NCBI RefSeq assembly: GCF_000764225.1
Contig: NZ_JQED01000017.1
Span: 62,001 to 126,000 of the forward strand
Source of the DNA: Colwellia psychrerythraea
GTDB taxonomy: Bacteria; Pseudomonadota; Gammaproteobacteria; Enterobacterales; Alteromonadaceae
Reading direction: 5' to 3'
Length of the DNA: 64,000 nt
Notes under the pieces: generated by a model
The model's input: only the letters and a program-made list of their open reading frames with translations
Database searches by the model: none
What the model was told of the DNA's origin: nothing
Program-made: the position numbers and the translations under genes
Shown: positions 18,180 through 27,618 of the stretch, piece after piece
Layout of the letters: the number at the start of each line of letters is the position of its first letter
Numbering within the stretch: position 1 is the stretch's first letter

Positions 18180-19456
18180 CAGGTATTGTACTATTCGCTA
18201 TTGCGCTTGTGTGTTTATTTCTTGGTTATTCTGTCGCGTTTACCTTTGCTGGTGTTTCATTGATTGTTGGTTCACTTGTTCTAGGACCAGACTTATTTGC
18301 CTTTATGCCTTATCGCATTATGAGCATTATGGAGAATACTATTTTAATGGCGGTTCCCATGTTCATTTTTATGGGGATAGTGTTACAGAAAACCGGGTTA
18401 GCGGAGCGGTTATTGGAGTCAGCGGCTAAACTCTTTGGTGGTATTGCTGGAGGTGTTGCGATTTCTACCATTGTTGTTGGTGCTTTATTAGCCGCATCAA
18501 CTGGTGTTGTAGGGGCCAGTGTTGTTGCAATGGGAGTTATTTCTTTACCTGTCATGTTAAAAAATAACTACCACCAACCTACGGCAACTGGCGTTATTTG
18601 TGCTTCTGGTACCCTAGGACAAATTATCCCACCTTCGATAATTTTAATTATTCTAGGTGATGTAATGGGCGTGCCCGTTGGTGATTTATTCCGAGCCGCT
18701 ATTGTGCCAGGAATGCTGCTGGTTGTTATTTATGCCATTTACATCTTGGTTTTAGGAAGAATTAAACCTGAATTTGTACCACCGTTAGTGGTTACTGAGA
18801 ACAAACGTGAATTGCTCATACAAGCTCTTAAAGATATTGTCCCGCCTTTAGTATTAATTTTAACGGTCCTCGGTTCTATTTTTGCGGGTATTGCGACACC
18901 AACAGAATCAGCAGCTATTGGTGCTGTTGGCGCCGTTATTTTATCGATATTTTATCGTAGTTTTTCTGTTAGCAAAATGCATGAAATCTCCAAAGAAACC
19001 GTAAAGGTTACCTCAATGGTTTTTGCGGTACTCATTGGCGCAACAGCGTTCTCTATGGTGTTTAGTTATTCAGGTAGTGAATATATTATTGAAGAGTTTT
19101 TTATGGAATTACCCGGCGGTAAATGGACGTTTATTGCCTTAGCTATGTTCGCTATATTGATACTGGGCTTCTTTATTGACTTTATTGAAATTGCGTTTTT
19201 AGTGGTGCCGATTTTATTACCTGTTGCCATAGCGTTAGATATTAATTTAGTGTGGTTTGCCATTTTAATTTCAATGAACTTACAAACATCGTTTTTAACA
19301 CCACCTTTTGGATTTAGTCTTTTTTACCTTAAAGGTGTGGCACCAAAATACCTGAAAACTACTACGATATATAAGGGAGTCATCCCCTTTATTTTGATGC
19401 AAATAGCTGTGTTATTATTAGTGGTCTTTTTTCCAGATCAATTGATTATCACTTAG
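18176..19456 (+). CDS. dctM: TRAP transporter large permease (DctM)
   Basis: 426 residues, very hydrophobic, with about twelve membrane segments. Family landmarks are AVPMFIFMGIVLQKTGLAERLL, CASGTLGQIIPPSIILIILGD and FLTPPFGFSLFYLKGVAP. It is the main transport subunit of the tripartite carboxylate transporter and overlaps dctQ by 4 bp. A convergent terminator follows. Confidence 0.95.
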   Translation: MTGIVLFAIALVCLFLGYSVAFTFAGVSLIVGSLVLGPDLFAFMPYRIMSIMENTILMAVPMFIFMGIVLQKTGLAERLLESAAKLFGGIAGGVAISTIVVGALLAASTGVVGASVVAMGVISLPVMLKNNYHQPTATGVICASGTLGQIIPPSIILIILGDVMGVPVGDLFRAAIVPGMLLVVIYAIYILVLGRIKPEFVPPLVVTENKRELLIQALKDIVPPLVLILTVLGSIFAGIATPTESAAIGAVGAVILSIFYRSFSVSKMHEISKETVKVTSMVFAVLIGATAFSMVFSYSGSEYIIEEFFMELPGGKWTFIALAMFAILILGFFIDFIEIAFLVVPILLPVAIALDINLVWFAILISMNLQTSFLTPPFGFSLFYLKGVAPKYLKTTTIYKGVIPFILMQIAVLLLVVFFPDQLIIT

Positions 19457-19482
19457 CTAAAACATCTACTTTACAGCACGGA

Positions 19483-19530
19483 AATAATGCTTCATACCAG
19501 CAACTTGTTGGTATGAAATTATTATTTATT
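19483..19530. terminator. Bidirectional terminator between dctM and the convergent gene
   Basis: TTCATACCA (19491-19499) pairs with TGGTATGAA (19509-19517), and the stem extends outward through AATAAT/ATTATT. It overlaps the stop codon of the minus-strand gene at 19522 and can serve both directions. Confidence 0.75.
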
Positions 19531-20298
19531 GGTCACTTTAAATTTAACTTGTACCTTCTCCATGTGCTCTCTAAAGTTTTTATCAAACTTACTTTCACCA
19601 CAGGCAAAAGAAGCTGTAGTTGCATGTACAGGGCTTCCTAATATTTGTTCACGATAAATGGTGCAAGTGCCGTTATCATTTTTGGTGATAGAGCCGACAT
19701 GGGAGTTGCTCGTATTGAGCTTCTGCTGTTGCTCTATTGTGAGTGGCACTATAGTTTTTGGTACCGGAAATGGCTCTGCATCCATTACAGAACTAGATCG
19801 TGGTTGCGTTATTTCAGTAAAAGCTTGCTCTCGTTGCTGATTACCCAGTTTTTCTCTTAACCTCGATAAACGATCATAGCTCGAAAACTTTCCTCTATTC
19901 GCCCCTGATACTTTATTTTTAGTAGTCACTGTTTCACTTTTAACGGCATTAGTCACCTGTGAAGAAATTGGCTTCGAAGCTGGTTTACTGATTGGCTTAG
20001 TAGGAGATAGGTTTATATTTTTTGGGGGAACTTCAATGTTAACAGTTGTGTTAGCAGCTGTATGTGTCTGCTGAGCCTTTAGTGGTGTTTTATTATCATT
20101 TGTCGTTGTTGGAGTCGTTGCTGGCTTACGCACTATTTTTTTAGGTGCAGAATATAAAAAACTTTTAATTGATTTAATCTTAGGTTTATCTTGTTTGATC
20201 ATTTTGGGTTGTTGTGTCGCACCATAGATCAATATAAGCACAAGTAATAAATGCAGTAATACAGATAAAATAATGGCAGTGTAAGGTCCTTTTAACAC
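19522..20298 (-). CDS. Single-TM, TonB/TolA-like periplasmic protein of unknown function
   Basis: The protein has a short cytoplasmic start, one membrane helix (AIILSVLLHLLLVLILIYG), a long Pro/Lys/Thr-rich spacer (about 100 residues, with repeated KPxSKP motifs) and a small C-terminal domain with two cysteines (GTCTIY and FACGE). This resembles TonB or TolA layout, but I do not recognise the terminal domain. The frame is open to a TTG at 20364, but that start would lie inside the plsB terminator; I therefore use the GTG at 20298, giving about 258 residues and placing the membrane helix at the N-terminus. Start choice remains uncertain. Confidence 0.6.
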   Translation of the reverse strand: MLKGPYTAIILSVLLHLLLVLILIYGATQQPKMIKQDKPKIKSIKSFLYSAPKKIVRKPATTPTTTNDNKTPLKAQQTHTAANTTVNIEVPPKNINLSPTKPISKPASKPISSQVTNAVKSETVTTKNKVSGANRGKFSSYDRLSRLREKLGNQQREQAFTEITQPRSSSVMDAEPFPVPKTIVPLTIEQQQKLNTSNSHVGSITKNDNGTCTIYREQILGSPVHATTASFACGESKFDKNFREHMEKVQVKFKVTNK

Positions 20299-20342
20299 AG
20301 TATATTCAGTTCTTATAAAGTTAATGAATGATGTTTTAGACC

Positions 20343-20385
20343 AAAAAAAACACCACAGGTTCAATACGCTATGGTGCTTTTTTAG
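20343..20385 (-). terminator. Rho-independent terminator after plsB
   Basis: On the minus strand the arms CACCATAG and CTGTGGTG (20369-20376 and 20351-20358, one G-U pair) are followed by eight U residues (20343-20350). It ends plsB transcription and argues that the gene downstream has its own promoter. Confidence 0.85.
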
Positions 20386-20405
20386 TGGTTAAAATAACAA
20401 ACCTC

Positions 20406-22841
20406 TTAACGTGCGATACTTTGCAGTACTTCAATATCAACTAAATTGATAACCGTCGCTTTGATATCAGGCATGCTTGAACTGGCAACGAGTAAGCCAT
20501 CATCATTGATGTCAATATAGCCTTGTTCGCGGATTGTAGCGATTAACGTTGATTGAGCGCGCTTGTCAATAAATTCAGGTGCATTGATATTGTTTAGCAC
20601 AGATAGACGCTTAGCAATCGACACAACTTTAGTCTCTAAGTCTCGCTTGCTTAATGGCGCCAAACGACTGGTGAGCGAAGTGATAATTGCTAGGCGTTGC
20701 AAACTCTCATCGATACACTCAGCCATAGCATGAACTTGACTAAGTAAGCTCATATCGTCGGTAAGTGACCAAAATCCGGCTTTACTTTGCTTAGCAATCT
20801 CCATCTCTTTGAGTACAGTAAGGGCCTGCAAGGCTTGCTGTTCAACCTGATTAGTATCTTGATATAGATATAAATCTTCTTTGAGTAATGCCGTTAATTG
20901 CTGGACTTTTATGACTAATTCGTCTTGATTAATCTTGCTGTGTTTATCAAGTAAACGACAAACCAAGGCAGGTACTACGTAGGTATGCAAAATATTATTA
21001 CGGTAATAGCGCATCTCGGTATTAGCGGTTTCAGAGAGTGAAATTAAGCTACCAAAACTATCTTCAGTAATCGTTACTTTATTGAGAGAAATTACATGGG
21101 TGAGTAGCTCCGCACCCGTTTCTTCTGGAATAGTGAGCTGTTCACTAAATGGTGCTTGACGCTGAACATTCAAGAAAAAATCAAGCTGTGTTTCTAATTC
21201 GAGTTTTGATAAGGCTTTATTCTTGCTGGCATGCAGGATTAAGGCAATTAAAGCAACGCCGTTTAATGCAGCACTCTTATTGATATTCTCCATTACTTGG
21301 TCAGCAAGCACATTCACTGTAGGTGTTAACCATGAAGGTTTTTGCGGATCAATAGGGTCAATAGACGCTTTCCAATCAGGCACTTGTTTGCTTAAAAACT
21401 CATTTATGTTCATTGGCTCACCAAAATTGACATAACCGTTTCCATAGTTACGTAAGCTCTTGATGGCTTTCAAAACGCCAAACATGGATTCACTTTTTTT
21501 CTCGCTACCACTTAATTCCTTGTGGTAAGTGCCTACTTCCATAACATGTTCATAACCTAAATAAACGGGAACTAAGGTCAGGGGGCGATCAATACCTCGT
21601 AATAAACTTTGAATCGTCATCGCGAGCATACCTGTTTTCGGTGCTAACACTCTACCCGTTCGGCTACGACCACCTTCAGTGTAATATTTAACACCGTAAC
21701 CACGTTCAAATAAAAGACCTAAATACTCGCGAAAAATAGTAGAGTATAAACGGTTACCACCAAAGCTACGGCGAATAAAAAATGCGCCACCTTTTCTAAA
21801 GATGGTACCTGCTGGCCAGAAGTTTAAGTTAATGCCTGCAGCAATGCGTGGCATAACTAAACCTTCTTGTAAAATGACATAAGAAAGTAATAAGTAATCC
21901 ATGTGGCTACGATGACAGGGTACATAAATAATTTCATGGCCATCTTGTGCTAACTTACGTAATACCTTGGCGTTACTGACATTAATGGCGCTGTACAAGC
22001 GTTTCCATAACCAATGCAAAATGATCTCGCCAAAACGTAACCAAGAAACACTGTAGTCTCCTGCAATTTCATTCATGATGGCTAATGCATTTTTCTTCAT
22101 CTCAGCTTCTGAAACTTTTTTATTCTTTGCTTCATCGCTAATAATCCGTTTGACTGACGGGTTGGCAAATAATGCGGTGAACATTTGCTTACGATGCATT
22201 AATCTAGGGCCTTTAGCGGCAATAGTCTGACGATGAAAGTGGAAGCGAGCAACGCGTAAAAATTTATGGGCGGCGGCTTCATCACTGCCGTGATTGTCAG
22301 AGATGTTACGCAAAGAAAATGCTTCGCTAAAGCGTACTAAGGTATCACGGCCTAAAAAGAGAACTATGAAGAATTTTCTTAGCCAATTGGGGGACTCTTG
22401 ATCGGCAAGCAAGGTACCTATGTTGAGATTTTTACGTTCCTTGGTAGGGGTTTTCCCCCAAATTAAATTGGCTGGAATTAGTTGAGCATCTAGATTTTCG
22501 TCAATAACATGCTGATTTAATAAAGCTAAACCTTGTGCCGTTGCTGTTGTTTTACTACTTTTTCGCCATGAACAAAGTGGTGTCGATTTTGCCAAGCACA
22601 AGGTACGGTTAAAGCTTTTGCCTTTGATAATAACTTTGCCGAGGGGATCTGGCAGATTCTGTTTTTTACATGCACTTTGTAATGCTAAAAGATCAGAGGC
22701 AGATTGATGACGGACAATGTAAAAAATTGGCTGACTTGGCTGTTCGGTAATATTTTGGCTGTCAGTGATAATTTTACAACGAACCAGTAACTTAAGAGGG
22801 AATTTTAGTAATAAATAGAAAAAAGAACGTAAAGCTAACAT
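20406..22841 (-). CDS. plsB: Glycerol-3-phosphate 1-O-acyltransferase
   Basis: 811 residues, the usual PlsB length. It acylates position 1 of glycerol 3-phosphate at the inner membrane, the first committed step of phospholipid synthesis. The acyltransferase blocks are intact: I, VPCHRSHMDYLLLSY (HX4D); II, KGGAFFIRRSFGGNRLYS; III, YYTEGGRSRTGRVLAPK; IV, LTLVPVYLGYEHVME. It is transcribed alone and divergently from the NYN-domain gene, with a terminator right after it. Confidence 0.97.
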   Translation of the reverse strand: MLALRSFFYLLLKFPLKLLVRCKIITDSQNITEQPSQPIFYIVRHQSASDLLALQSACKKQNLPDPLGKVIIKGKSFNRTLCLAKSTPLCSWRKSSKTTATAQGLALLNQHVIDENLDAQLIPANLIWGKTPTKERKNLNIGTLLADQESPNWLRKFFIVLFLGRDTLVRFSEAFSLRNISDNHGSDEAAAHKFLRVARFHFHRQTIAAKGPRLMHRKQMFTALFANPSVKRIISDEAKNKKVSEAEMKKNALAIMNEIAGDYSVSWLRFGEIILHWLWKRLYSAINVSNAKVLRKLAQDGHEIIYVPCHRSHMDYLLLSYVILQEGLVMPRIAAGINLNFWPAGTIFRKGGAFFIRRSFGGNRLYSTIFREYLGLLFERGYGVKYYTEGGRSRTGRVLAPKTGMLAMTIQSLLRGIDRPLTLVPVYLGYEHVMEVGTYHKELSGSEKKSESMFGVLKAIKSLRNYGNGYVNFGEPMNINEFLSKQVPDWKASIDPIDPQKPSWLTPTVNVLADQVMENINKSAALNGVALIALILHASKNKALSKLELETQLDFFLNVQRQAPFSEQLTIPEETGAELLTHVISLNKVTITEDSFGSLISLSETANTEMRYYRNNILHTYVVPALVCRLLDKHSKINQDELVIKVQQLTALLKEDLYLYQDTNQVEQQALQALTVLKEMEIAKQSKAGFWSLTDDMSLLSQVHAMAECIDESLQRLAIITSLTSRLAPLSKRDLETKVVSIAKRLSVLNNINAPEFIDKRAQSTLIATIREQGYIDINDDGLLVASSSMPDIKATVINLVDIEVLQSIAR

Positions 22842-22980
22842 GTTGTATCGCTCGGATTAGTCATTAACAGCTACAAAAATTGAATTTTAACATCATTAGT
22901 TAATATTGTCTTGGTTTGTGGGTAAACTGTTAGCACAATACTATCAGTAAGTTAAACGCCTTTTATTTAGGGAGCTCCCA

Positions 22981-23454
22981 TTGAAAAAAATTGCTGTGTT
23001 TGTCGATGTACAGAATATTTATTACACCACGCGAGATACGTTTGCGAAGCAATTTAATTATCGATTGTTATGGCAAGAACTGATGGCACAGGGCGAGATT
23101 ACAATTGCTAATGCTTATGCTATCCAACGTAGTGATGATCAACAGCATAAATTCCAAAAAGCACTGAAGCATATTGGCTTTGACGTCAAACTAAAACCTT
23201 ATATTCAACGGCGTGATGGCTCTGCTAAAGGAGATTGGGATGTGGGTATTACGATTGACTTGATGGAAGCAGCAGCAGAAGTAGATACTGTGATATTGCT
23301 TTCAGGCGATGGTGATTTTGATTTATTACTACGAAAAGTAAGAGAAAAGTACGGGGTGACGACCGAGGTGTATAGCGTTGAGCATTTAACTGCAAAATCA
23401 TTAGTGGAGGCTGCAGATATTCACCATAAAATTGAGCAAAGCTTACTTTTATAA
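22981..23454 (+). CDS. NYN-domain (LabA/DUF88-like) putative ribonuclease
   Basis: 157 residues forming a single NYN domain, a PIN-like nuclease fold. Conserved acidic residues are in VFVDVQNIYY (Asp9), GDWDVGITID and LLSGDGDFD, the expected metal-binding set. The start is TTG, supported by GGGAGCT just upstream, and no nearby ATG gives the VFVD strand. Homologues are thought to act on RNA, but the target is unknown. It is divergent from plsB and stands alone. Confidence 0.85.
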   Translation: MKKIAVFVDVQNIYYTTRDTFAKQFNYRLLWQELMAQGEITIANAYAIQRSDDQQHKFQKALKHIGFDVKLKPYIQRRDGSAKGDWDVGITIDLMEAAAEVDTVILLSGDGDFDLLLRKVREKYGVTTEVYSVEHLTAKSLVEAADIHHKIEQSLLL

Positions 23455-23476
23455 TCTTATTAGGCTCAGTAATATA

Positions 23477-24241
23477 TTATGTTAAAGGTGTAGTCTTAAT
23501 TTTTTGCTTATGTTTTTTCACGAGATAACCCGTTAATAACATCGCAATAATAAATAATATAACGCTAGCAATTAATTCATTTTGTGCCCCTAAACGGATA
23601 CCACTGCCGGCAAGTGAAAAAATGGTCATTTGTGGAATAAAGCCAACAAAAGAACCACCGACATAAGCGGGCATTGATACCTTACTCACCCCGGCAATAA
23701 TATTGGTAAGGAAATTACTTCCTAAAGGTAATATGCGAAAAACGATGGCTTTTAAAAAGGTTTGCTCCGCAAGGAATTCGGATAATTTTGCAAGTTTACT
23801 TGGGTATTTATGGGTAATACTATCCCTAAAGAAATATCGAGCGACACTAAACGTGATGAGGCATCCAAGGGTTGCAGCCACTGTGGCAACAATTAAACCG
23901 ATGAAAGCGCCTAAATTAATACCAGCGACTAAAGCGGCAATTTGTCGAGGCAAACCTACACTGGTTGCTAATGATAAAAATACAAAAAGTAATGTCGCAT
24001 TTAACAAAATGGAGCTGTTGTCTTGTTGCCAGTTAAATTTTTCAACCAAGTTGATAGTCCAGTCGCTTAGACTAAAGCCACTCTCTGTTGTGGTTGATAT
24101 TGCGCCATGAGTAGAGGTAAATATTGGCGTAATTATTAGCCATTGATATAAAGCTATGCCGATAATAACTAGCATGATAACACTCGCTAGTATTTTTATT
24201 GTTGAGGTACGAGCAGAAAATAAAAGAAGTTTGGAAAGCAT
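23477..24241 (-). CDS. TVP38/TMEM64 (DedA-like) membrane protein
   Basis: 254 residues with about six membrane segments. The central SNARE-associated/VTT domain shows the family pattern GLPRQIAALVAGINLGAF and FRILPLGSNFLTNIIAGVSKVSMPAYVGGSFVGFIPQ. Such proteins are linked to lipid or small-molecule movement across the inner membrane, but the bacterial function is unsettled. It converges on the NYN gene and has no obvious operon partner. Confidence 0.85.
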   Translation of the reverse strand: MLSKLLLFSARTSTIKILASVIMLVIIGIALYQWLIITPIFTSTHGAISTTTESGFSLSDWTINLVEKFNWQQDNSSILLNATLLFVFLSLATSVGLPRQIAALVAGINLGAFIGLIVATVAATLGCLITFSVARYFFRDSITHKYPSKLAKLSEFLAEQTFLKAIVFRILPLGSNFLTNIIAGVSKVSMPAYVGGSFVGFIPQMTIFSLAGSGIRLGAQNELIASVILFIIAMLLTGYLVKKHKQKIKTTPLT

Positions 24242-24438
24242 GGTTATATCAAGTTAAATTAATCAAAGGTTCAACGCCAGTGCAAAATAAACTATTAGAG
24301 TACAAAGTGTCCGATTGGTATCATATCACATAGCCAAAGGTCCAGCGACGTTTCTACAAGGGGAGAAAAACATCGTATTGCCATATGTCTATGTATTCCC
24401 AGACTTGAATTTTTTTACAGCGCTTTTAACATCGAAAC

Positions 24439-26592
24439 TTAATTAAAGTGATAAAGCTTAGCTTTTGCTTGTTTAAATTCATCCTCAGTTAAAAAACCTT
24501 GTTGTCGGAGCTTAACTAATTTTTCTAATGCGTTCACTAGCTCTGTTTCTACTTTAACTGATTTGGTTGCTGTCGGCTCAGGCTTATCTACTAAAGCGAC
24601 ATCATCGTTATTTTGTTCTAAGAAAGTGGTTTTCACCTCCTTTTCAGGCTCTAGGGCATCTACTCTTGGAAGAGCTACCGGACGAATAATCGCAGCTTGC
24701 TTATGCAGTGGGGTATGGTCATGGGCTTTATGATCAGTATGCCCTTTATCTGCGATGGACTTAGGGTTGAAAGAGCGTTTACCTGTCTGCTTGCTATTGA
24801 TATTCTCGGCAATGAGCCAACACCAATCGATAGTCTCATCAACGACAGTAAAGTATCCTTTTTTGGTTATTCTATCGCTACCTTTGCGTAAATATAAACA
24901 AATGACGTGCCGCTTTTTAGCTTCGGTACTAAGCGCTAAATTAATACGGCGAACTTTTCCATCAGTCATTTTAGCAATTTGTTCTACATGAAATATTTCG
25001 CGTAACGCTTGCTCTTGTTCTGCGTTAAAACCGTGCCCCAAGGTAGTATTAATTGTCGCAATGACTAAATCACCAAGTAAAATTTGACACTGTTTAATAT
25101 CTGATAAAGCGATAACTTTTTCTGCTTCTTTCTCATGGCGTTTGAAAAGTTCAATCGACATCTTATCTTCACTGAGTTTTACGTTTGAAAATTCTCGACG
25201 AACAAAGGCTTTAGCCGATTTATGCTGTATCTTCACCTGAAATAAAACATAACCAATAAGTAAAATCAGTATGAGAATAAATAAGAATGTTATCCAGCTG
25301 AAGCCACTTTCTTCACTTTCATTAATGTCTAAGCTTATGTCTTGTTGGAATAATTGATAAATAGAACCCGAATCTTCATTGAAAAAAAGGAGTTCTCCTC
25401 GATTATCCCGATAGAGAGTTAAGCTATTGGTTTGCAATGCTTGTTGTTTTAATTGCCATTCGATTGATGGGGCTGGCAGTATCTTTTTTTGCGTTATAGA
25501 TTGCTTATTTTCAAGTGATATTTCTGGGGAAGCGTCATGTGAAAGTGAATTGACTTGCCATCTTTTGTTATCTTTAACTAATAATAATAATTTGTTGCGT
25601 AAGGCGGGCGCATTTTGACCTCGATATACTAATAGACTATTGGCCGATAAGCTCTTCGTGCTTTGATAAATAAAATTTGTAGGTGCTTTTTTGCGCCAAT
25701 CTTCACCGCCATTACTATATGATAGCCAATGTCTCATCGTATCATTCAAGTGATACCGATGTGATATGAGGATCTTATTAGCGTATCTATCTGGCCAGAT
25801 AAATTGATTTATGCTGCCAGCACCAAATAAATACAAGGTTTTTTCAAAATTTTCATTAGCATAGTAAGGGTTATCTAGAGGTATACTATAACTGTTGAAT
25901 CCGCTGCGTTGTGGGTGAATACGTAAGATAGCACCCGAGTAAAGTGGATGTTGTTTTAGTTCAGGACTTTGAGAAAGTGATATATATAGCTGAGCAAAGT
26001 TATCATGCCATGATTTGCTATAAGGGTTAAAATCCAATTGCCTTATTCCGTTGACCAAAGTGGGGACGGCTATCCTTAATACCTCTCGTTGGCTTGATTT
26101 ATCGACTTGCTTATTCGCATCTAATTGCCACTCGGTCACTATGGCATCAAAAGGAAGTGTTTTAGTGACAGACGAGTCTTTTAGTCGGTTTCTTTTTCTA
26201 TTGCTCGTTACCTTTTCAACGTGAGCAGTATAGAAAGTGCCAAAACCTATTTGATCACGTAAAGAGAAATTAGGGTGCAAGGTGAAAGCGGTTAATTGCA
26301 GCATGGAGTCTTTAGTAGAAAAACGCTGTAAATCGAGCAGTAAATCCGTGTTGTCGGCACCATCTTGTTCTAACTGATAAATTTGACCCTTTTTATTTGC
26401 AAGGTAATAGTATTGACTATTCCCAGGTTGTTCTAGCAGTAACAACCACTGTTTTTCGGGGCTATCTAACGCTGGAGCTTGTGCTATTTTTTGCAATAAA
26501 TATTTGTTTTCTTTACTAGCACCATTGGCACCACTAATGAAAAGCAAACATAGTGAAAAAATTAAAAAGGTTATGTATTTTGCGTTAAGCAT
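24439..26592 (-). CDS. Exported beta-propeller protein with TM helix and SHOCT domain
   Basis: 717 residues. After a signal peptide (about 1-25) comes a large periplasmic region resembling the soluble PQQ glucose/sorbosone dehydrogenase propeller (segments LTAFTLHPNFSLRDQIGFGTFYTAH, IRQLDFNPYS and SGAILRIHPQ). Next is one membrane helix (SWITFLFILILILLIGYVLF), then a cytoplasmic part, and finally a SHOCT-like ending (LEKLVKLRQQGFLTEDEFKQ). The propeller motif looks degenerate and I cannot show PQQ-binding residues, so enzymatic activity is doubtful. The architecture suggests a membrane-spanning sensor or scaffold. Confidence 0.65.
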   Translation of the reverse strand: MLNAKYITFLIFSLCLLFISGANGASKENKYLLQKIAQAPALDSPEKQWLLLLEQPGNSQYYYLANKKGQIYQLEQDGADNTDLLLDLQRFSTKDSMLQLTAFTLHPNFSLRDQIGFGTFYTAHVEKVTSNRKRNRLKDSSVTKTLPFDAIVTEWQLDANKQVDKSSQREVLRIAVPTLVNGIRQLDFNPYSKSWHDNFAQLYISLSQSPELKQHPLYSGAILRIHPQRSGFNSYSIPLDNPYYANENFEKTLYLFGAGSINQFIWPDRYANKILISHRYHLNDTMRHWLSYSNGGEDWRKKAPTNFIYQSTKSLSANSLLVYRGQNAPALRNKLLLLVKDNKRWQVNSLSHDASPEISLENKQSITQKKILPAPSIEWQLKQQALQTNSLTLYRDNRGELLFFNEDSGSIYQLFQQDISLDINESEESGFSWITFLFILILILLIGYVLFQVKIQHKSAKAFVRREFSNVKLSEDKMSIELFKRHEKEAEKVIALSDIKQCQILLGDLVIATINTTLGHGFNAEQEQALREIFHVEQIAKMTDGKVRRINLALSTEAKKRHVICLYLRKGSDRITKKGYFTVVDETIDWCWLIAENINSKQTGKRSFNPKSIADKGHTDHKAHDHTPLHKQAAIIRPVALPRVDALEPEKEVKTTFLEQNNDDVALVDKPEPTATKSVKVETELVNALEKLVKLRQQGFLTEDEFKQAKAKLYHFN

Positions 26593-26645
26593 TAAATCGA
26601 GTCATCCATAGTTCAGTATTTTGTTAACGAATTTTAATATTGTTA

Positions 26646-27386
26646 TTAAGTACCTTTAAATAAATGTACATTTTTTACTTCAATAAATTGATCTTTATTA
26701 ACACCACTGGTGTAACTTAATTTTCCTTCTAACATTAACTCATTGCCAATGTCGCCATGTTCTGCGAGATATTGTGCTTGTTTCCCCCAAACATGAATGG
26801 CGCGTTCTACTGAAAGTGTTTGCCACTTCTGCTTGTCGGTATTGTAATTATGCTGATTAATTACAATGTTTGCCTGAGTTATATGCTTATTATGCTCAGT
26901 TAGCATAAGTTTGGGTTTTGAGGTTAATTGAGCGCTACAATGAATCTGATTGATCGCTTGTGTATAACCTTTGTCGAACTTTTGCACGAAATTAGCGTGC
27001 ACAATACCCAAGTGAATAGCATTTTTATCGGTTGTTTTTGGTTTGATATTACTTAAATAGCCATGCAACAAAATAATATCACCCTTATTGGCGTGTAGTA
27101 ATGCCTGCTCAACCAATTCTCCTTCTACCTTTACATGGTGATAGCTAGTCCATTCTTTGTATTTATTGGTGCTTTTATCTAACCATTTACTGGATGTAGC
27201 TAAAATAATTTCAGTCACTGCCGTCGCAGGGTTAGCACGGTAACGAATATCAGGGGTTGCTACTAAATTACCTAATAAAGTGACTGCACAAAGCTGTGGA
27301 TTTGGACTTTTTGGGTGTTTATTAACAGCATCTGATAATGACAAAAGCTTTCCTGTGAGATTAAAGTAAACCAATGACTCAGTCAC
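26646..27386 (-). CDS. SSB-like protein with two OB folds
   Basis: 246 residues that appear to contain two single-stranded-DNA-binding OB domains: residues about 32-132 (AVTLLGNLVATPDIRY, then KWLDKSTNKYKEWTSYHHVKVEGELVEQA) and about 142-244 (a second copy, ending ELMLEGKLSYTSGVNKDQFIEVKNVHLF). Each has the SSB pattern of strand, modification of a Lys/Trp/Tyr loop, then GD.LLHGYL. There is no acidic C-terminal tail like that of housekeeping SSB. It may be an accessory ssDNA-binding or replication protein; function unproven. Confidence 0.65.
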   Translation of the reverse strand: MTESLVYFNLTGKLLSLSDAVNKHPKSPNPQLCAVTLLGNLVATPDIRYRANPATAVTEIILATSSKWLDKSTNKYKEWTSYHHVKVEGELVEQALLHANKGDIILLHGYLSNIKPKTTDKNAIHLGIVHANFVQKFDKGYTQAINQIHCSAQLTSKPKLMLTEHNKHITQANIVINQHNYNTDKQKWQTLSVERAIHVWGKQAQYLAEHGDIGNELMLEGKLSYTSGVNKDQFIEVKNVHLFKGT

Positions 27387-27512
27387 TTATTATCTATTTG
27401 TATGAATAAAGAGCAAGGAATTTTATTTTAATATAAATTCAATGACATTGTTAATAGGTGGCAAGGAAAAACTGATAAGAAAACTCATTTTAAGTCACTT
27501 TAGTCACAATTA

Positions 27513-27534
27513 ACTAACCATTTGAGTGGTTAGT
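27513..27534. promoter_or_regulatory. Short dyad upstream of rsmJ
   Basis: ACTAACCA and TGGTTAGT (27513-27520 and 27527-27534) form a perfect 8-bp dyad around 6 bases, about 85 bp before rsmJ. It could be an operator or part of a hairpin; there is no T-tract. Confidence 0.3.
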
Positions 27535-27618
27535 AAAAGACAAAGCTTTATAATGAAGAAAATATTGTAGAATTAAATCAACGAACTTGCCTTCAATAGG
27601 CAAACATATAGGAAGCTC

